From positions 1 to 64,000 of the forward strand of contig JADFKZ010000002.1 of the NCBI GenBank assembly GCA_022564665.1: a stretch of DNA of 64,000 nt, read 5' to 3'. Within the stretch, counting starts at the first letter, position 1, and every line of letters begins with the position of its first letter. The DNA comes from Planctomycetota bacterium (GTDB lineage: Bacteria; Planctomycetota; Phycisphaerae; Phycisphaerales; SM1A02). The translations under genes and the position numbers were made by a program. Of the stretch, positions 16,148 to 24,522 are shown piece by piece. The notes beneath the pieces were generated by a model. That model searched no databases, had not been told where the DNA came from, and worked only from the letters and a program-made list of their open reading frames with translations.

Positions 16148-17428
16148 CTATTCCCGCGCCGCCAGCGCGCCGTTGATCTCGCTCTTGAGGCTCTCGACGT
16201 AGTCCGGCGACAGGCCGACGTGGTGGGCGTGCACCACGCCGTCGGCTCTGATGACGACGGTCACCGGGATTCCGTCTATGCCGTAGGGCGCGGCGGTCTC
16301 ACCCTTGTAGTCCATGAGGATGGGGAGCGAAAAGCCCTTGTCCTGCCAGAACTTGGTCGCCTTCTCCAGCCGCGCCTCGCCTTGGCCGTGCTCCCAGATG
16401 TTGATGGTCAAGATGTCGACCGGCAATGCGCTTGCGCTCGCCCAATCGGCCACATCGTGAAGCAGCGGCAGGCCCTGGCGGCAGGGGCCGCACCAGGTCG
16501 CCCAGAAATCCAGCACCACGACCCGCCCCCGAAGCTGCTGGAGGTCGACCTCGCCGCCGTCAGCCGTCGGGAGCACAAAGGCGGGCGCGGGTCGGCCGAT
16601 GAGGTCGTCGGCTCGCGGCGATTCCTTCGTTGCGGGGGTCCGAGCCACCAGAGCCAACAACATGTCCGCCGCCTGCCGGTCGCCGGGGTCGAAGGCGAAG
16701 GTCGATTCGTCATACGGCTCGCGAGGCGTCTCGTAGGAGAACGCGTGCCGGTAGGTGAGGGTGGCCCCAGGCTCGACCAGATCACCGCCGGTGATGAGGA
16801 GCTTGATTGACTGAATGAGCTGTGTCTTGGGATCGACAAGGATGGTCATGTCATCGTAGTCGCTTGTCATCCTGATCGATGTGAGCGTCTTGCCATCGAC
16901 GGTCACGCTCTGGACGCCCGTGGGCTGCACCCATGGCGCCATCTGGTGAAACTCCATGCACAGGGCGTCGAGGTCCTCGTCACCGAAGGCGATGGCCAGA
17001 TGGGGAAAGGGAATCTGTACGAAAGCGTTCATCAACGCGTAATAGGGGGAGTCATCGTCGGGCGTGCTGTAGTAGGCGTCGTCCGTCGACTCGTGGATGG
17101 CCGTGAGCTTTCCCTGGCCCAGATAGCAGGTGAAGCCCCTGAGCTTGATCACACCGACGCGCTTGCCCTGCCCCCCCTTGCCGAGGATGAACTCGGCCTT
17201 CACCTCGGGCCGCTTGGAATGGAACTCCCCCTTGGCCAGCTCGACGCTGACGGTGGTCTTGATCGCCACGCTGGGACGCTCGCGGTACGCCTCCACAAGC
17301 CGGGCAAATGCCTTGCGGGCCTCGGGGTCCGGCTCATGGCTCTGGGCGATCACCGCCGGAACGAATGATGCGATGGCCACAACACCGATGAGAACCGAAC
17401 GCCCCAAGAGCTTGGGCGGGTCGATCAT
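16148..17428 (-). CDS. Secreted TlpA-like thioredoxin with N-terminal substrate-type domain (paralogue 1)
   Basis: A 426-residue exported protein. After an N-terminal signal (S-V-L-I-G-V-V-A-I-A-S-F) comes a beta-rich domain of about 240 residues resembling the DUF2092/LolA-like fold. A TlpA/AhpC-type thioredoxin domain follows from about residue 285 with active site A-T-W-C-G-P-C-R and the cis-proline region G-I-D-G-I-P-V-T-V-V. It probably reduces or exchanges disulfides outside the cytoplasm. ATG 17428 is chosen because GGAGG lies just upstream. The tandem gene at 17472-18665 has the same layout. Confidence 0.83.
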   Translation of the reverse strand: MIDPPKLLGRSVLIGVVAIASFVPAVIAQSHEPDPEARKAFARLVEAYRERPSVAIKTTVSVELAKGEFHSKRPEVKAEFILGKGGQGKRVGVIKLRGFTCYLGQGKLTAIHESTDDAYYSTPDDDSPYYALMNAFVQIPFPHLAIAFGDEDLDALCMEFHQMAPWVQPTGVQSVTVDGKTLTSIRMTSDYDDMTILVDPKTQLIQSIKLLITGGDLVEPGATLTYRHAFSYETPREPYDESTFAFDPGDRQAADMLLALVARTPATKESPRADDLIGRPAPAFVLPTADGGEVDLQQLRGRVVVLDFWATWCGPCRQGLPLLHDVADWASASALPVDILTINIWEHGQGEARLEKATKFWQDKGFSLPILMDYKGETAAPYGIDGIPVTVVIRADGVVHAHHVGLSPDYVESLKSEINGALAARE

Positions 17429-17471
17429 GGGAGGGCCTCCTGCAACAAAGCTCCAAAGCTCAAAGAGCGTC

Positions 17472-18665
17472 TCAGCCGGTTTTCCCAAGCGCCTGGTTCG
17501 TGAGCTCCTTGAGGTGACTGGTCATGCTCATGTTCAGCCCCACCTCGACATCGAGTATCGTCCCGTCGGGGCCGATGACGACCATGTGCGGGATGGGGCC
17601 CACCTCAAACGCCGTTGCCACCGAGTTGTCCAGGTCCAGAAGGACAGGCACGGTGTAGCCCGCTTGCTTCCAGTAGCGGGTGGCAATCTCCCGCCTCCCC
17701 TCGGCGGTCCGCCGCCGCTCGCCGAAGTTGACGGCGAACACCTCCACGGGCGCGCCTTCGGTTCGGGCCCAGGCGGCAAACTTGTCAAGCAGCGGCAGGC
17801 CAAGGCGGCAGGGGCCGCACCAGGAGGCCCAGAAGTCCAGGACGACCACGCGGCCGCGGAGATCGCTGAGCGTGATCGATTTGCCGTCGAGCGTCGGAAG
17901 CGTGAAGTCGGGCGCGCGATCCCCTTCGCCCAAGGCGAGATCGGCGGGCGTCTTGACGGCTCGTCGTCCCTCGCTCCGAAAGACGATGGGCTCGGGAAGC
18001 TGCTCGTAACGCCTGGGCATCATGGTCAGCCGGAGTGTGCCCGTTCTTGATTTGAGCTCGTGGGAGACGATGAACTTGGTCTCGGGGTCGAGCAGCACGT
18101 TGATGGTAACCCCAGCTGCCGCCTCCAGCTGAAGCTCGTGGTGGGGCTTGCCGGCGTACTGGACCATCTGCGCGCCGACGAGCCGGACATCCTTCACCAT
18201 TGAGAGGCCCAACGCGTTCAGGAAGTCGGTGAGGTTCTTGCCGTGCCGCAACCCCACGTGCGGCGTCGGCAGTCTGGTGACTTCGTTGAGCGTCTGAAGG
18301 AGATTGCCACCGTGCTGATAGACGACGTACTTGCCCGGCGTCTTGGTGCGTTGCAGGTAGAGCCGCCCGTCGATTGCGGTGACGATGTCGCTCTGTGTCT
18401 GGAGCCGGAACTCCAGCCCCGTGCCCAGCGACAGGGAGACCTCGTCACGGTGGGTTCCGTTGGGCGATTTGAATAGTATTTTGATCGTGTCGGTGAACGC
18501 CGGCGCGTCCTTGTACGCCCGCGCCGCCGCCTGGATCAGCTCGCCGCTGGTGGGGGTCGTGGGGAGGGCGGGGGGGGCCTGGGGGGCGCTCTTGAACACC
18601 GCCGCCCCGACGAGAAACAGGATGAGGCCCAGGATTACCAAGGTGGCGGTGATGGTGTTCTTCAT
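17472..18665 (-). CDS. TlpA-like thioredoxin with N-terminal substrate-type domain (paralogue 2)
   Basis: A 397-residue protein anchored by one N-terminal membrane segment (A-T-L-V-I-L-G-L-I-L-F-L-V-G-A-A-V-F). It has a DUF2092/LolA-like beta domain to about residue 240 and a thioredoxin domain with A-S-W-C-G-P-C-R and V-G-P-I-P-H-M-V-V-I. It shares overall order with the next gene downstream, 43 bases away, so they form a tandem duplication in one transcript. ATG 18665 is used rather than the TTG directly before it. The partner proteins are unknown; haem proteins such as the nearby cytochrome are natural candidates. Confidence 0.83.
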   Translation of the reverse strand: MKNTITATLVILGLILFLVGAAVFKSAPQAPPALPTTPTSGELIQAAARAYKDAPAFTDTIKILFKSPNGTHRDEVSLSLGTGLEFRLQTQSDIVTAIDGRLYLQRTKTPGKYVVYQHGGNLLQTLNEVTRLPTPHVGLRHGKNLTDFLNALGLSMVKDVRLVGAQMVQYAGKPHHELQLEAAAGVTINVLLDPETKFIVSHELKSRTGTLRLTMMPRRYEQLPEPIVFRSEGRRAVKTPADLALGEGDRAPDFTLPTLDGKSITLSDLRGRVVVLDFWASWCGPCRLGLPLLDKFAAWARTEGAPVEVFAVNFGERRRTAEGRREIATRYWKQAGYTVPVLLDLDNSVATAFEVGPIPHMVVIGPDGTILDVEVGLNMSMTSHLKELTNQALGKTG

Positions 18666-18702
18666 CAAGTGACTTCCTGTACGGCCTCTGGTCTCACCCT
18701 GG

Positions 18703-19212
18703 TCAACACGGCTCCGCCTGCGGGTATTCCGCGGTCGGGAGGGCTGCGAGGTGGTCTCTGAGGCATTCTATGGTCAGATCGAGACCGGGGTGGACGGCCC
18801 GAGGGGCCACCTGTGCCAGCGGTGCGAGCACAAAGCTCCGCAGGTGCATCCGAGGATGTGGAACCGTCAGCCCCGGCTCGTCGATGATGCGGTCGTTGTA
18901 CATGAGCAGATCGAGATCGAGCCGCCTGGGTCCCCACCGCTTGCCTGTGCTGCGATCGCGACCGTGTGCCGCTTCGATTGCCAGCATCGCCTCCAAGAGC
19001 TGGCGTGGCGAAAGTCGACACTCCAAGACAACCGCCGCGTTGAGATATCGGTCCTGGCCTGTGGGACCTTCAGGAATCGTCTCGATCGAATCGCTGACGG
19101 AAAGGACCTTCGCCCCCTGAAGCTCATCGAGGGCGGCCACCGCCGATCGAATCGCCGCCGCGCGGTCGCCAACGTTGGACCCGAGCCCGATGTAGGCGGT
19201 TGCGGGTGTCAT
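18703..19212 (-). CDS. folK: 2-amino-4-hydroxy-6-hydroxymethyldihydropteridine pyrophosphokinase
   Basis: HPPK of folate synthesis: transfers pyrophosphate from ATP to the pterin. The 169 residues carry the whole signature: Y-I-G-L-G-S-N-V-G-D at the N-terminus, D-R-Y-L-N-A-A-V, R-W-G-P-R-R-L-D-L-D-L-L near residue 92 (two magnesium-binding aspartates) and V-P-H-P-R-M near residue 116. It lies just upstream of the two TlpA genes on the same strand (37 bases), probably co-transcribed. No other folate gene is adjacent. Confidence 0.93.
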   Translation of the reverse strand: MTPATAYIGLGSNVGDRAAAIRSAVAALDELQGAKVLSVSDSIETIPEGPTGQDRYLNAAVVLECRLSPRQLLEAMLAIEAAHGRDRSTGKRWGPRRLDLDLLMYNDRIIDEPGLTVPHPRMHLRSFVLAPLAQVAPRAVHPGLDLTIECLRDHLAALPTAEYPQAEPC

Positions 19213-19312
19213 GGCTTCGGGACTCTAACAAGACCAGGCCGTCGGTCCGCGGCCCAGCGAGGACAAGCTGGGCAAGGAGGCCGAAGCCAGGCATGGTCTT
19301 GCTTAGAGTGCC

Positions 19313-20602
19313 TTACGCCTCCCCCAGAAGCGGGGTCGCCCGATCCACATCGGTCAGGGCGAACCGCAGCGTTTGAAGCGCGGTCTTGGCGGCCCGGTCA
19401 CGGATCATGCCGCGATCGCCGGGGAACCGGAACCGTCTCGACTTGACCTCACCGCCGGAGGCTTCCCGCACCCCCAGCCCGATGAACACGGTGCCGACGG
19501 GCTTGGCGTCCGAATCCCCGGTCGGGCCAGCCACGCCGGTGATCGCGAGGCTGTACTCGGCTCCGCTGCTGGCCAAGGCGCCCCGGGCCATGGCGCAGAC
19601 CACCGCCTCGGAGACCGCCCCGTGCTCGTTAAGAATCGCCGCTGCAACGCCGAGCGCCGCACTCTTGAGCTCGTCGCTGTAGGTCACCCACCCCCCCAGG
19701 TAGTAGCGACTGGCGCCGGGAGCATCAACGATGAGCGCCGCCAGCAATCCGCCGGTGACGCTCTCTGCCGTCGCCAGCGTTCCGCCCGACTCGGTGAGCA
19801 GCGTCCCCACCACCTGGGACAGGGACTCGTCGTCGCGACCGTACGCGTAGGGCTGCCACCGGTCGAAGACCGCCGCGGTTATCCGCTGGATTCGTTGCTC
19901 CGCATCGGGCCGCAGACCCTGCACGCGGACCCGGGCGGTGACGATCGACCCGCTGACGGTGATGCCCAACCGCTGGTTCTCCGCGGGCTCCGCAAGCGAC
20001 CCCAGTCGCTCGGCGGCGTTCGCCTCACTCAACCCGAAGGCGTGGACGCCAGCGGTGAGCACGACCGGCTTCTGCGGATCGAGCGGCATGGCGGGCAGCA
20101 CTGTCCGGCTGAACATCCTCCGCATCTCGCGCGGCGGGCCCGGCATGGCGAATATCATGCACCCCCGGTGCCGTCCGGCAAGACCCATCGCCGTGCCCAG
20201 GGGGTTGGCCAGCATCCGCATCGACTCCGGTCGCAGCGCCTGCACCAGGTTGGATTGCGGCATCGGCCCCCGGCCTGCTCGAGCGAATCGGTCCAAATGC
20301 CGCAGCGCCACGGGATCGGTGGCGAGCGGCCGATCCGGTGTCAGCACATCTCCCAGCGCTGCGCGGGTCAGGTCGTCGTGTGTTGGTCCCAGCCCGCCGG
20401 TGAGAAGCAGAAGATCGCACCCCCGCGTCAGCTGGCGGATCGCACGTGCGATCGCGGCCCGATCGTCGCCCACCACGCGGCGCTCCAGCGTTCGTACCGT
20501 CCGCGTCTCGAGCTGATCGGCCAGCCACACGCTGTTTGATTCGATCGCCCCGGACGTGATGAGCTCGTCGCCGATCGACAGGATCGCTGCGCTCTTGATC
20601 AT
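19313..20602 (-). CDS. cinA: CinA-family protein with nicotinamide-nucleotide amidase domain
   Basis: A 429-residue two-domain protein. The N-terminal MoaB/MogA-like domain has I-G-D-E-L-I-T-S-G and T-G-G-L-G-P-T-H-D-D (near residue 70). The C-terminal PncC-type amidase domain has T-A-E-S-V-T-G-G near 275 and I-T-G-V-A-G-P-T-G near 365, and converts NMN to nicotinate mononucleotide. The start overlaps the pyrF stop (ATGA), so both are translated from one message. Length is normal for full-length CinA. Confidence 0.92.
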   Translation of the reverse strand: MIKSAAILSIGDELITSGAIESNSVWLADQLETRTVRTLERRVVGDDRAAIARAIRQLTRGCDLLLLTGGLGPTHDDLTRAALGDVLTPDRPLATDPVALRHLDRFARAGRGPMPQSNLVQALRPESMRMLANPLGTAMGLAGRHRGCMIFAMPGPPREMRRMFSRTVLPAMPLDPQKPVVLTAGVHAFGLSEANAAERLGSLAEPAENQRLGITVSGSIVTARVRVQGLRPDAEQRIQRITAAVFDRWQPYAYGRDDESLSQVVGTLLTESGGTLATAESVTGGLLAALIVDAPGASRYYLGGWVTYSDELKSAALGVAAAILNEHGAVSEAVVCAMARGALASSGAEYSLAITGVAGPTGDSDAKPVGTVFIGLGVREASGGEVKSRRFRFPGDRGMIRDRAAKTALQTLRFALTDVDRATPLLGEA

Positions 20603-21510
20603 CTCATCCCCGCGGCACGCCCGACCTGCTCGGCCAAGTCCTCGGCTGCGTCGGAGACCCTCCCCGCCCAGCGGCTCTGGCCGGGGTCAAACGCGTAGAT
20701 GACCGATCGAGAGGCGGCAACGATTGCACCACGGCCGTCGGGCCCGAAGCAGGGCCGCACATCGGTACCTGTGCCACCCTGGGCGCCGAACCCGGGGACC
20801 AGAAAGATCTGCTGTGGCATCAACTCGCGAAGCCGGGCCGCCTCCGCCGGGCGGGTGGCGCCGACCACGGCGCCCAAGGCGCTGTACCCGTATTCGCCGA
20901 GGGCCGACCGGCCAGTTACGGCAATCATCTCGGCGATCGACTCGGCAACCGTCCGTCCGTCGGCCAGCCGCCGCCCCTGTACGGCATCGCCGGAGGGGTT
21001 GGTGGTGCGGACGAGTGCAAACGCTCCGCCTCCCCATGCCAGGAACGGGGTGATCCCATCGGCACCGAGGTAGCTGTGGATCGTCACCCAGTCGGGGCCG
21101 CCATCGGGTCCGGTCGCGGGTCGGTCGAAGGCGGCCGCGGCGTAGTGCTCCGCGGAGATGCTGATGTCGCCGCGCTTGGCGTCGAGGATCACCTCCAGTC
21201 CCCGCTCACCCGCTTGGGAGGTGAGCCTCTCCAACGCCGCGATCCCCACGTGCCCGTAGCGCTCAAAGCAGGCGGACTGGAACTTGACGACGCCGACCCG
21301 CCCGACCACGGCGTCCAGGACACCCAGCGAGAAGGCCGCGATCGCGTCGACGACCTCCCGACGATTACGTGCGGCGGTCTGAAGGGCCTCGGGCAATCGC
21401 TCGACGACCGGATCGATCCCCACGCACGCCGGGGTGCCGGCTCGCTCGACGGCGTCGATGAGGCGATCCGCAACGTGCCGGGGGGGGTTGGCGTGGGGTG
21501 TGCTGTGCAT
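20599..21510 (-). CDS. pyrF: Orotidine 5'-phosphate decarboxylase, group 2
   Basis: Last step of UMP synthesis. The 303-residue protein belongs to the longer group 2 enzymes. The active-site motif V-I-L-D-A-K-R-G-D-I lies near residue 102 and V-P-G-F-G-A-Q-G-G near residue 255 binds phosphate. ATG 21510 is chosen; upstream codons in the same frame do not match the family. It is followed with a four-base overlap by cinA and is divergent from the DUF971 gene at 21580. Confidence 0.93.
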   Translation of the reverse strand: MHSTPHANPPRHVADRLIDAVERAGTPACVGIDPVVERLPEALQTAARNRREVVDAIAAFSLGVLDAVVGRVGVVKFQSACFERYGHVGIAALERLTSQAGERGLEVILDAKRGDISISAEHYAAAAFDRPATGPDGGPDWVTIHSYLGADGITPFLAWGGGAFALVRTTNPSGDAVQGRRLADGRTVAESIAEMIAVTGRSALGEYGYSALGAVVGATRPAEAARLRELMPQQIFLVPGFGAQGGTGTDVRPCFGPDGRGAIVAASRSVIYAFDPGQSRWAGRVSDAAEDLAEQVGRAAGMR

Positions 21511-21579
21511 GGACCGGGCGATGGATGTTGCCGCCGGGTGCGACACTCTAGGCTCTGTCTCCGTCCCTACAATTCTGCC

Positions 21580-21912
21580 GTGGAGTCCAGACCCGTTCAC
21601 CTTGAGATGCAAAAAGACCGTGGCCTCACCGTCCATTGGGCCGGCGGCAAAAAGAGCTTCTATCCAGTCGCCTACTTGCGACGGATGTCGCCTTCGGCGG
21701 AGGTCCGTGCCCTCCGCGAGGAGCTCGCCAGCAACCCGTTGGCGGTCGTGCCCGCCGCCCCCCCACACGCCGACGGGCCGCTGACGGCCCTGGGCGCTGA
21801 GCTTGTCGGTAACTACGCGGTCAGGATCAGCTTCTCCGACGGTCATCAGACGGGGATCTACTCCTGGGAGTATCTTCAGGAGATCGATCCCGAGCCGGAC
21901 GACACCGGGTGA
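21580..21912 (+). CDS. DUF971-family protein
   Basis: A 110-residue protein with the DUF971 pattern, also called the gamma-butyrobetaine hydroxylase-like N-terminal domain: Y-L-R-R-M-S-P-S-A-E-V-R followed by V-G-N-Y-A-V-R-I-S-F-S-D-G-H-Q-T-G-I-Y-S-W near the C-terminus. The domain is linked in other organisms to Fe-S or metal-related proteins, but its role alone is not known. GTG 21580 is preferred because an extra short N-terminal strand is then retained; ATG 21607 is an alternative. The stop overlaps the next start (GTGA). Confidence 0.82.
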   Translation: MESRPVHLEMQKDRGLTVHWAGGKKSFYPVAYLRRMSPSAEVRALREELASNPLAVVPAAPPHADGPLTALGAELVGNYAVRISFSDGHQTGIYSWEYLQEIDPEPDDTG

Positions 21913-22430
21913 CCGACGAGACGACCACGACAAGCCTCAAGCCGCGCCAGAAGCCGCTGGAGGCGGCCGAGGTGGACATCAATCACCGGAGCCCCTTCCT
22001 GTGCGACCTGCGGATCGGCGACGGCGTCCTCAGCGACGGGATCGCCCACGTCTCCAACATCGAGTACCTCCGGTGGGTGGACAGGGCGGCCCAGTTGCAC
22101 GCCGATTCCCTGGGCTACACCCGGGCACACCTGGTGGACTCGGGCGTCATGTGGTTCGTCGCGCGCCACGAGATCGACTACATGGCGGAGGTGTGGCCGG
22201 GTGACAGGCTTGTCTTGGCGACCTGGGTCCGCAACATGAAGCGGGTCAAGTCGTGGCGTGACTACGTGATCTACCGCCCCTCAGATGAGATGATTGTCTG
22301 CCGCGCTGCCACCTTGTGGGTGCTGATCGATCTCGCCACGCGGAGGCCGACCCGCATTCCCGACGAGATGATCAGGCGATTCGATCCCCTCCACCCCTCC
22401 AAAGCACCTTCCAAATGCACATTGCCCTGA
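21909..22430 (+). CDS. Acyl-CoA thioesterase, hot-dog fold
   Basis: A 173-residue 4HBT/YbgC-like thioesterase. H-V-S-N-I-E-Y-L-R-W-V-D-R-A-A near residue 47 is the family's substrate and catalytic helix region, with Asn-Tyr-Trp in the positions seen in FatA/YbgC-type enzymes. The E-I-D-Y strand and the C-terminal A-T-L-W-V-L-I-D strand follow. The substrate is not determinable from sequence. It overlaps both neighbours (4 bases upstream, 16 bases downstream), so it belongs to a tightly packed three-gene operon. Confidence 0.82.
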   Translation: MTDETTTTSLKPRQKPLEAAEVDINHRSPFLCDLRIGDGVLSDGIAHVSNIEYLRWVDRAAQLHADSLGYTRAHLVDSGVMWFVARHEIDYMAEVWPGDRLVLATWVRNMKRVKSWRDYVIYRPSDEMIVCRAATLWVLIDLATRRPTRIPDEMIRRFDPLHPSKAPSKCTLP

Positions 22431-23491
22431 TCGTTGACGAGGAGCGGCTGGAGAGTGAGGAGTCGCTGTACCGCGGGATCTGTGCAGGGCTCATCGCAAA
22501 CGGCGTCCAGCTGACCGTTGTTGTGCCCGAGCCGGCGGGCGAGGTGCTCGCGCAGGAGCCCGACGAGATCGAGCGCATCGAGATCCGAATGAAGGTGCCG
22601 CTATGGATGCGACGTACGCGGGCACACCAGGTGGCGGGCATGCTGGAATCCGGCGTGCCCGACCTCCTGCATGCGATGGGAGAGGACGCGTGGAAGGTCG
22701 GTCTCGATCTGGCGCGGGTGCTCGATCGTCCGGTGACGCTGGATCTGTGGGCGGCGGAGCAGGTGGCTCGCGTGCCTCACAGCCGCTCGTCGAAACACGT
22801 GGCTGCGTACGTCGCGCCCACCGAGCCGATCGCGGAATTGCTTCGCCAACGCGTCGACGCGGAGCTGGTCAGCCACGTTCCCATCGGCGTCGTGGCGACG
22901 TCATCGGTGCCCAGCGTGCTTCAGCGACACGACGAATCGATCGGGTTGGCAATCGTCGGTACCGGCCGGGACATCGTCGCCTACCGGGCGATGCTGACGG
23001 GTCTGAGCCGGGTGACGCGGGAGCTTCCACAGATCCAGGCATGTCTGGAGCTGCGGGGCCCGTACGAGCACGAGATCTGGCGGCTCGCCCGGCGCCTGGA
23101 CCTGCTGGGCCACATCTCAACGATCGTGAACGCGGCCCGTCACCGGCCCCTGCTGAGGGGGTGTGATCTGCTCATCTGGCCGGAGCGGCTGGGTGTTGTC
23201 CGCTCACTTCTTTTGGAGGTGATGGCGTCGGGGCTTCCCGTCCTGGCCGCCAAAGACCCCAATCTGGACATGCTGATCCACCAGCAGACCGCCCATCTCG
23301 TCGACGAGCCTGATTCCGACGAGTGGGCCCGCCGTCTGCGCCAGCTGCTGGGTGAGCCTGAGGCGGCACGGAGGCTGGGGGCCTCCGCCCGGGCGTGGGT
23401 GGCGACCAACAATCGCTTGGTCGACCATGTCTCGGGTCTCCAGAGGGCCTTCGGCCAGGTGATCAGCGGGGGTGCCCACGCCTTTGCCTGA
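22415..23491 (+). CDS. Glycosyltransferase of the GT-B (group 1) type
   Basis: A 358-residue GT4-like protein. The N-terminal strand M-H-I-A-L-I-V-D-E-E is followed by a Rossmann-like half, and the C-terminal half carries the sugar-nucleotide region E-V-M-A-S-G-L-P-V-L-A (near residue 270) and D-P-N-L-D-M-L-I. The usual E-x7-E motif is only partly matched. The donor and acceptor are unknown; lipid or surface-polysaccharide glycosylation is likely. ATG 22415 lies inside the end of the thioesterase gene. A good terminator follows at 23599-23632. Confidence 0.8.
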   Translation: MHIALIVDEERLESEESLYRGICAGLIANGVQLTVVVPEPAGEVLAQEPDEIERIEIRMKVPLWMRRTRAHQVAGMLESGVPDLLHAMGEDAWKVGLDLARVLDRPVTLDLWAAEQVARVPHSRSSKHVAAYVAPTEPIAELLRQRVDAELVSHVPIGVVATSSVPSVLQRHDESIGLAIVGTGRDIVAYRAMLTGLSRVTRELPQIQACLELRGPYEHEIWRLARRLDLLGHISTIVNAARHRPLLRGCDLLIWPERLGVVRSLLLEVMASGLPVLAAKDPNLDMLIHQQTAHLVDEPDSDEWARRLRQLLGEPEAARRLGASARAWVATNNRLVDHVSGLQRAFGQVISGGAHAFA

Positions 23492-23598
23492 CTACCGCCC
23501 TGGTCAAGGTCCGAAAATGATCAAAAACTGTCGATCCGGGGCGCCGCAATCCGAGTATGGGAACAGGTACAGAACCCCAGACATCTTTCTCCCCTCCG

Positions 23599-23632
23599 CC
23601 CCGTTGATGCCTTTGTGCTTCAGCGGGGTTTT
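23599..23632 (+). terminator. Intrinsic terminator of the DUF971-thioesterase-glycosyltransferase operon
   Basis: Arms CCCCGTTGA (23599-23607) and TCAGCGGGG (23620-23628) form nine base pairs with one G-T wobble, followed by TTTT (23629-23632). It lies about 110 bases after the operon's last stop. Confidence 0.65.
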
Positions 23633-23659
23633 GTCAACATTGGCGTTTTTGACCACCGA

Positions 23660-23720
23660 AGAAGCTGTTTCATAACCGATCCGTCCGCCCGTGCCGGGAG
23701 AAGGTTGTGAAACAGCTTCT
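23660..23720. repeat. Dispersed palindrome, family D copy 2 (best-preserved)
   Basis: Arms AGAAGCTGTTTCATAACC (23660-23677) and GGTTGTGAAACAGCTTCT (23703-23720) pair over 18 positions with one wobble. The conserved centre is GATCCGTC and GGGAGAA. Confidence 0.85.
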
Positions 23721-23973
23721 CAGGCCGTCCCTCCGCTCCTGCCTTCTCCGCTCCATCGGCTGTGGCTCGGGTGGCTCTGCCGGCGGAACCCCACCGCTGT
23801 GGTGAGGGTGTCCCTGGTCGCCGGTACCTCGCGTCGAACCAGGAGAGGCGATCGGTTGTCTAACTCCCTGTGTGTGGCACCCGTTTGGGCAAGAAGCCGC
23901 GCAGTCGAACCCCGGAAGTCGGCGGCGAGCCACCCGCGTTATCGGTCCGCTGACTGGGGTTTTTCAGGCGGCA
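23721..23973. other. Intergenic stretch with no recognised gene
   Basis: Between the D palindrome and the lipoprotein promoter. Short ORFs exist but have no ribosome-binding site or recognisable product. I see nothing specific in it. Confidence 0.4.
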
Positions 23974-24003
23974 TTGACCCTCGCGGGTCTGATCGGGTAT
24001 AGT
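23974..24003 (+). promoter_or_regulatory. Promoter of the small lipoprotein gene
   Basis: TTGACC (23974-23979) and TATAGT (23998-24003) with an 18-base spacer, about 50 bases before the ATG. One of the better sigma-70-type matches in the window. Confidence 0.55.
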
Positions 24004-24055
24004 TCGGGTGAATGGATCCCCGGGGCCGTGGGAACAAACGGAAGGACATGAGACG

Positions 24056-24295
24056 ATGATGCGATGCGTGATCTTGACCGTGACCGTACTCTTTCTGTGT
24101 GCGGGGCCGATTGGTTGCTCCGACGAAGTCGAGGAGACGCGTGACGAGCTGGGCATCCAGGCCGGACGCCGCCCCGTTCCCGCGGGGGAGCTGAAGAAGC
24201 CACCGGGCCCGCCCAACCCCACCCTGGTCGCGGAGCAGCCGCCTTCGGAGTCGCAGGACACCGATGATGCGGACACGGACGAGGATCTGGACTGA
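24056..24295 (+). CDS. Small acidic lipoprotein of unknown function
   Basis: A 79-residue protein with a hydrophobic signal (V-I-L-T-V-T-V-L-F-L-C-A-G) ending in P-I-G-C, an atypical lipobox because of the proline at -3. The mature part is Pro-rich then very acidic, ending D-D-A-D-T-D-E-D-L-D. It would be an exported, lipid-anchored, disordered protein. It has its own promoter-like sequence at 23974-24003. No family recognised. Confidence 0.65.
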   Translation: MMRCVILTVTVLFLCAGPIGCSDEVEETRDELGIQAGRRPVPAGELKKPPGPPNPTLVAEQPPSESQDTDDADTDEDLD

Positions 24296-24341
24296 TCCTG
24301 CGGATCCACCCCCCGGCTGCATGAGCGCAACCGTTGCTGCA

Positions 24342-24394
24342 GCGGTTTCATAGGCGAGCCGTCGACGCGTGTCGGGGGCAGGTTGTCAAACCGC
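24342..24394. repeat. Dispersed palindrome, family D copy 3 (degenerate)
   Basis: GCGGTTTCATAGGC (24342-24355) and GGTTGTCAAACCGC (24381-24394) around GAGCCGTCGACGCG. Only seven arm positions pair perfectly, but order and spacing match the other D copies. Confidence 0.65.
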
Positions 24395-24410
24395 GTTGAG
24401 GGAACACACA

Positions 24411-24457
24411 CCAAAACAACAAACAAAACCGCCGACTGGACAACGTCCAAGCCGGCG
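24411..24457 (-). terminator. Intrinsic terminator on the minus strand
   Basis: Stem of 6+5 base pairs with a small internal loop and an AAC/GTT apex (24428-24457), followed on the minus strand by a T-rich tract (24427-24411). It could end the candidate small RNA or long transcripts from the aminotransferase gene. Confidence 0.65.
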
Positions 24458-24516
24458 GCGGGTGGATGGCAATCTCGTAAGCCGTGTTACCGCCAGAAAT
24501 TACGTCTGACAGTGCT
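24411..24516 (-). ncRNA. Candidate small RNA on the minus strand, about 105 nt
   Basis: The minus strand has TTGATC (24551-24546) and CATAGT (24528-24523) with a 17-base spacer, then about 60 transcribed bases without an ORF of note. A hairpin CCGCCG..TGGAC / GTCCA..CGGCGG (24457-24428) follows, then a T-rich run (TTTTGTTTGTTGTTTT, 24427-24412). This is a complete small transcription unit in the gap between the convergent lipoprotein and aminotransferase genes. The region is richer in A+T than its surroundings. It does not resemble 6S, tmRNA, SRP or RNase P RNA. A 3' untranslated region of the aminotransferase gene is the alternative. Confidence 0.45.
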
Positions 24517-24522
24517 CAATAC

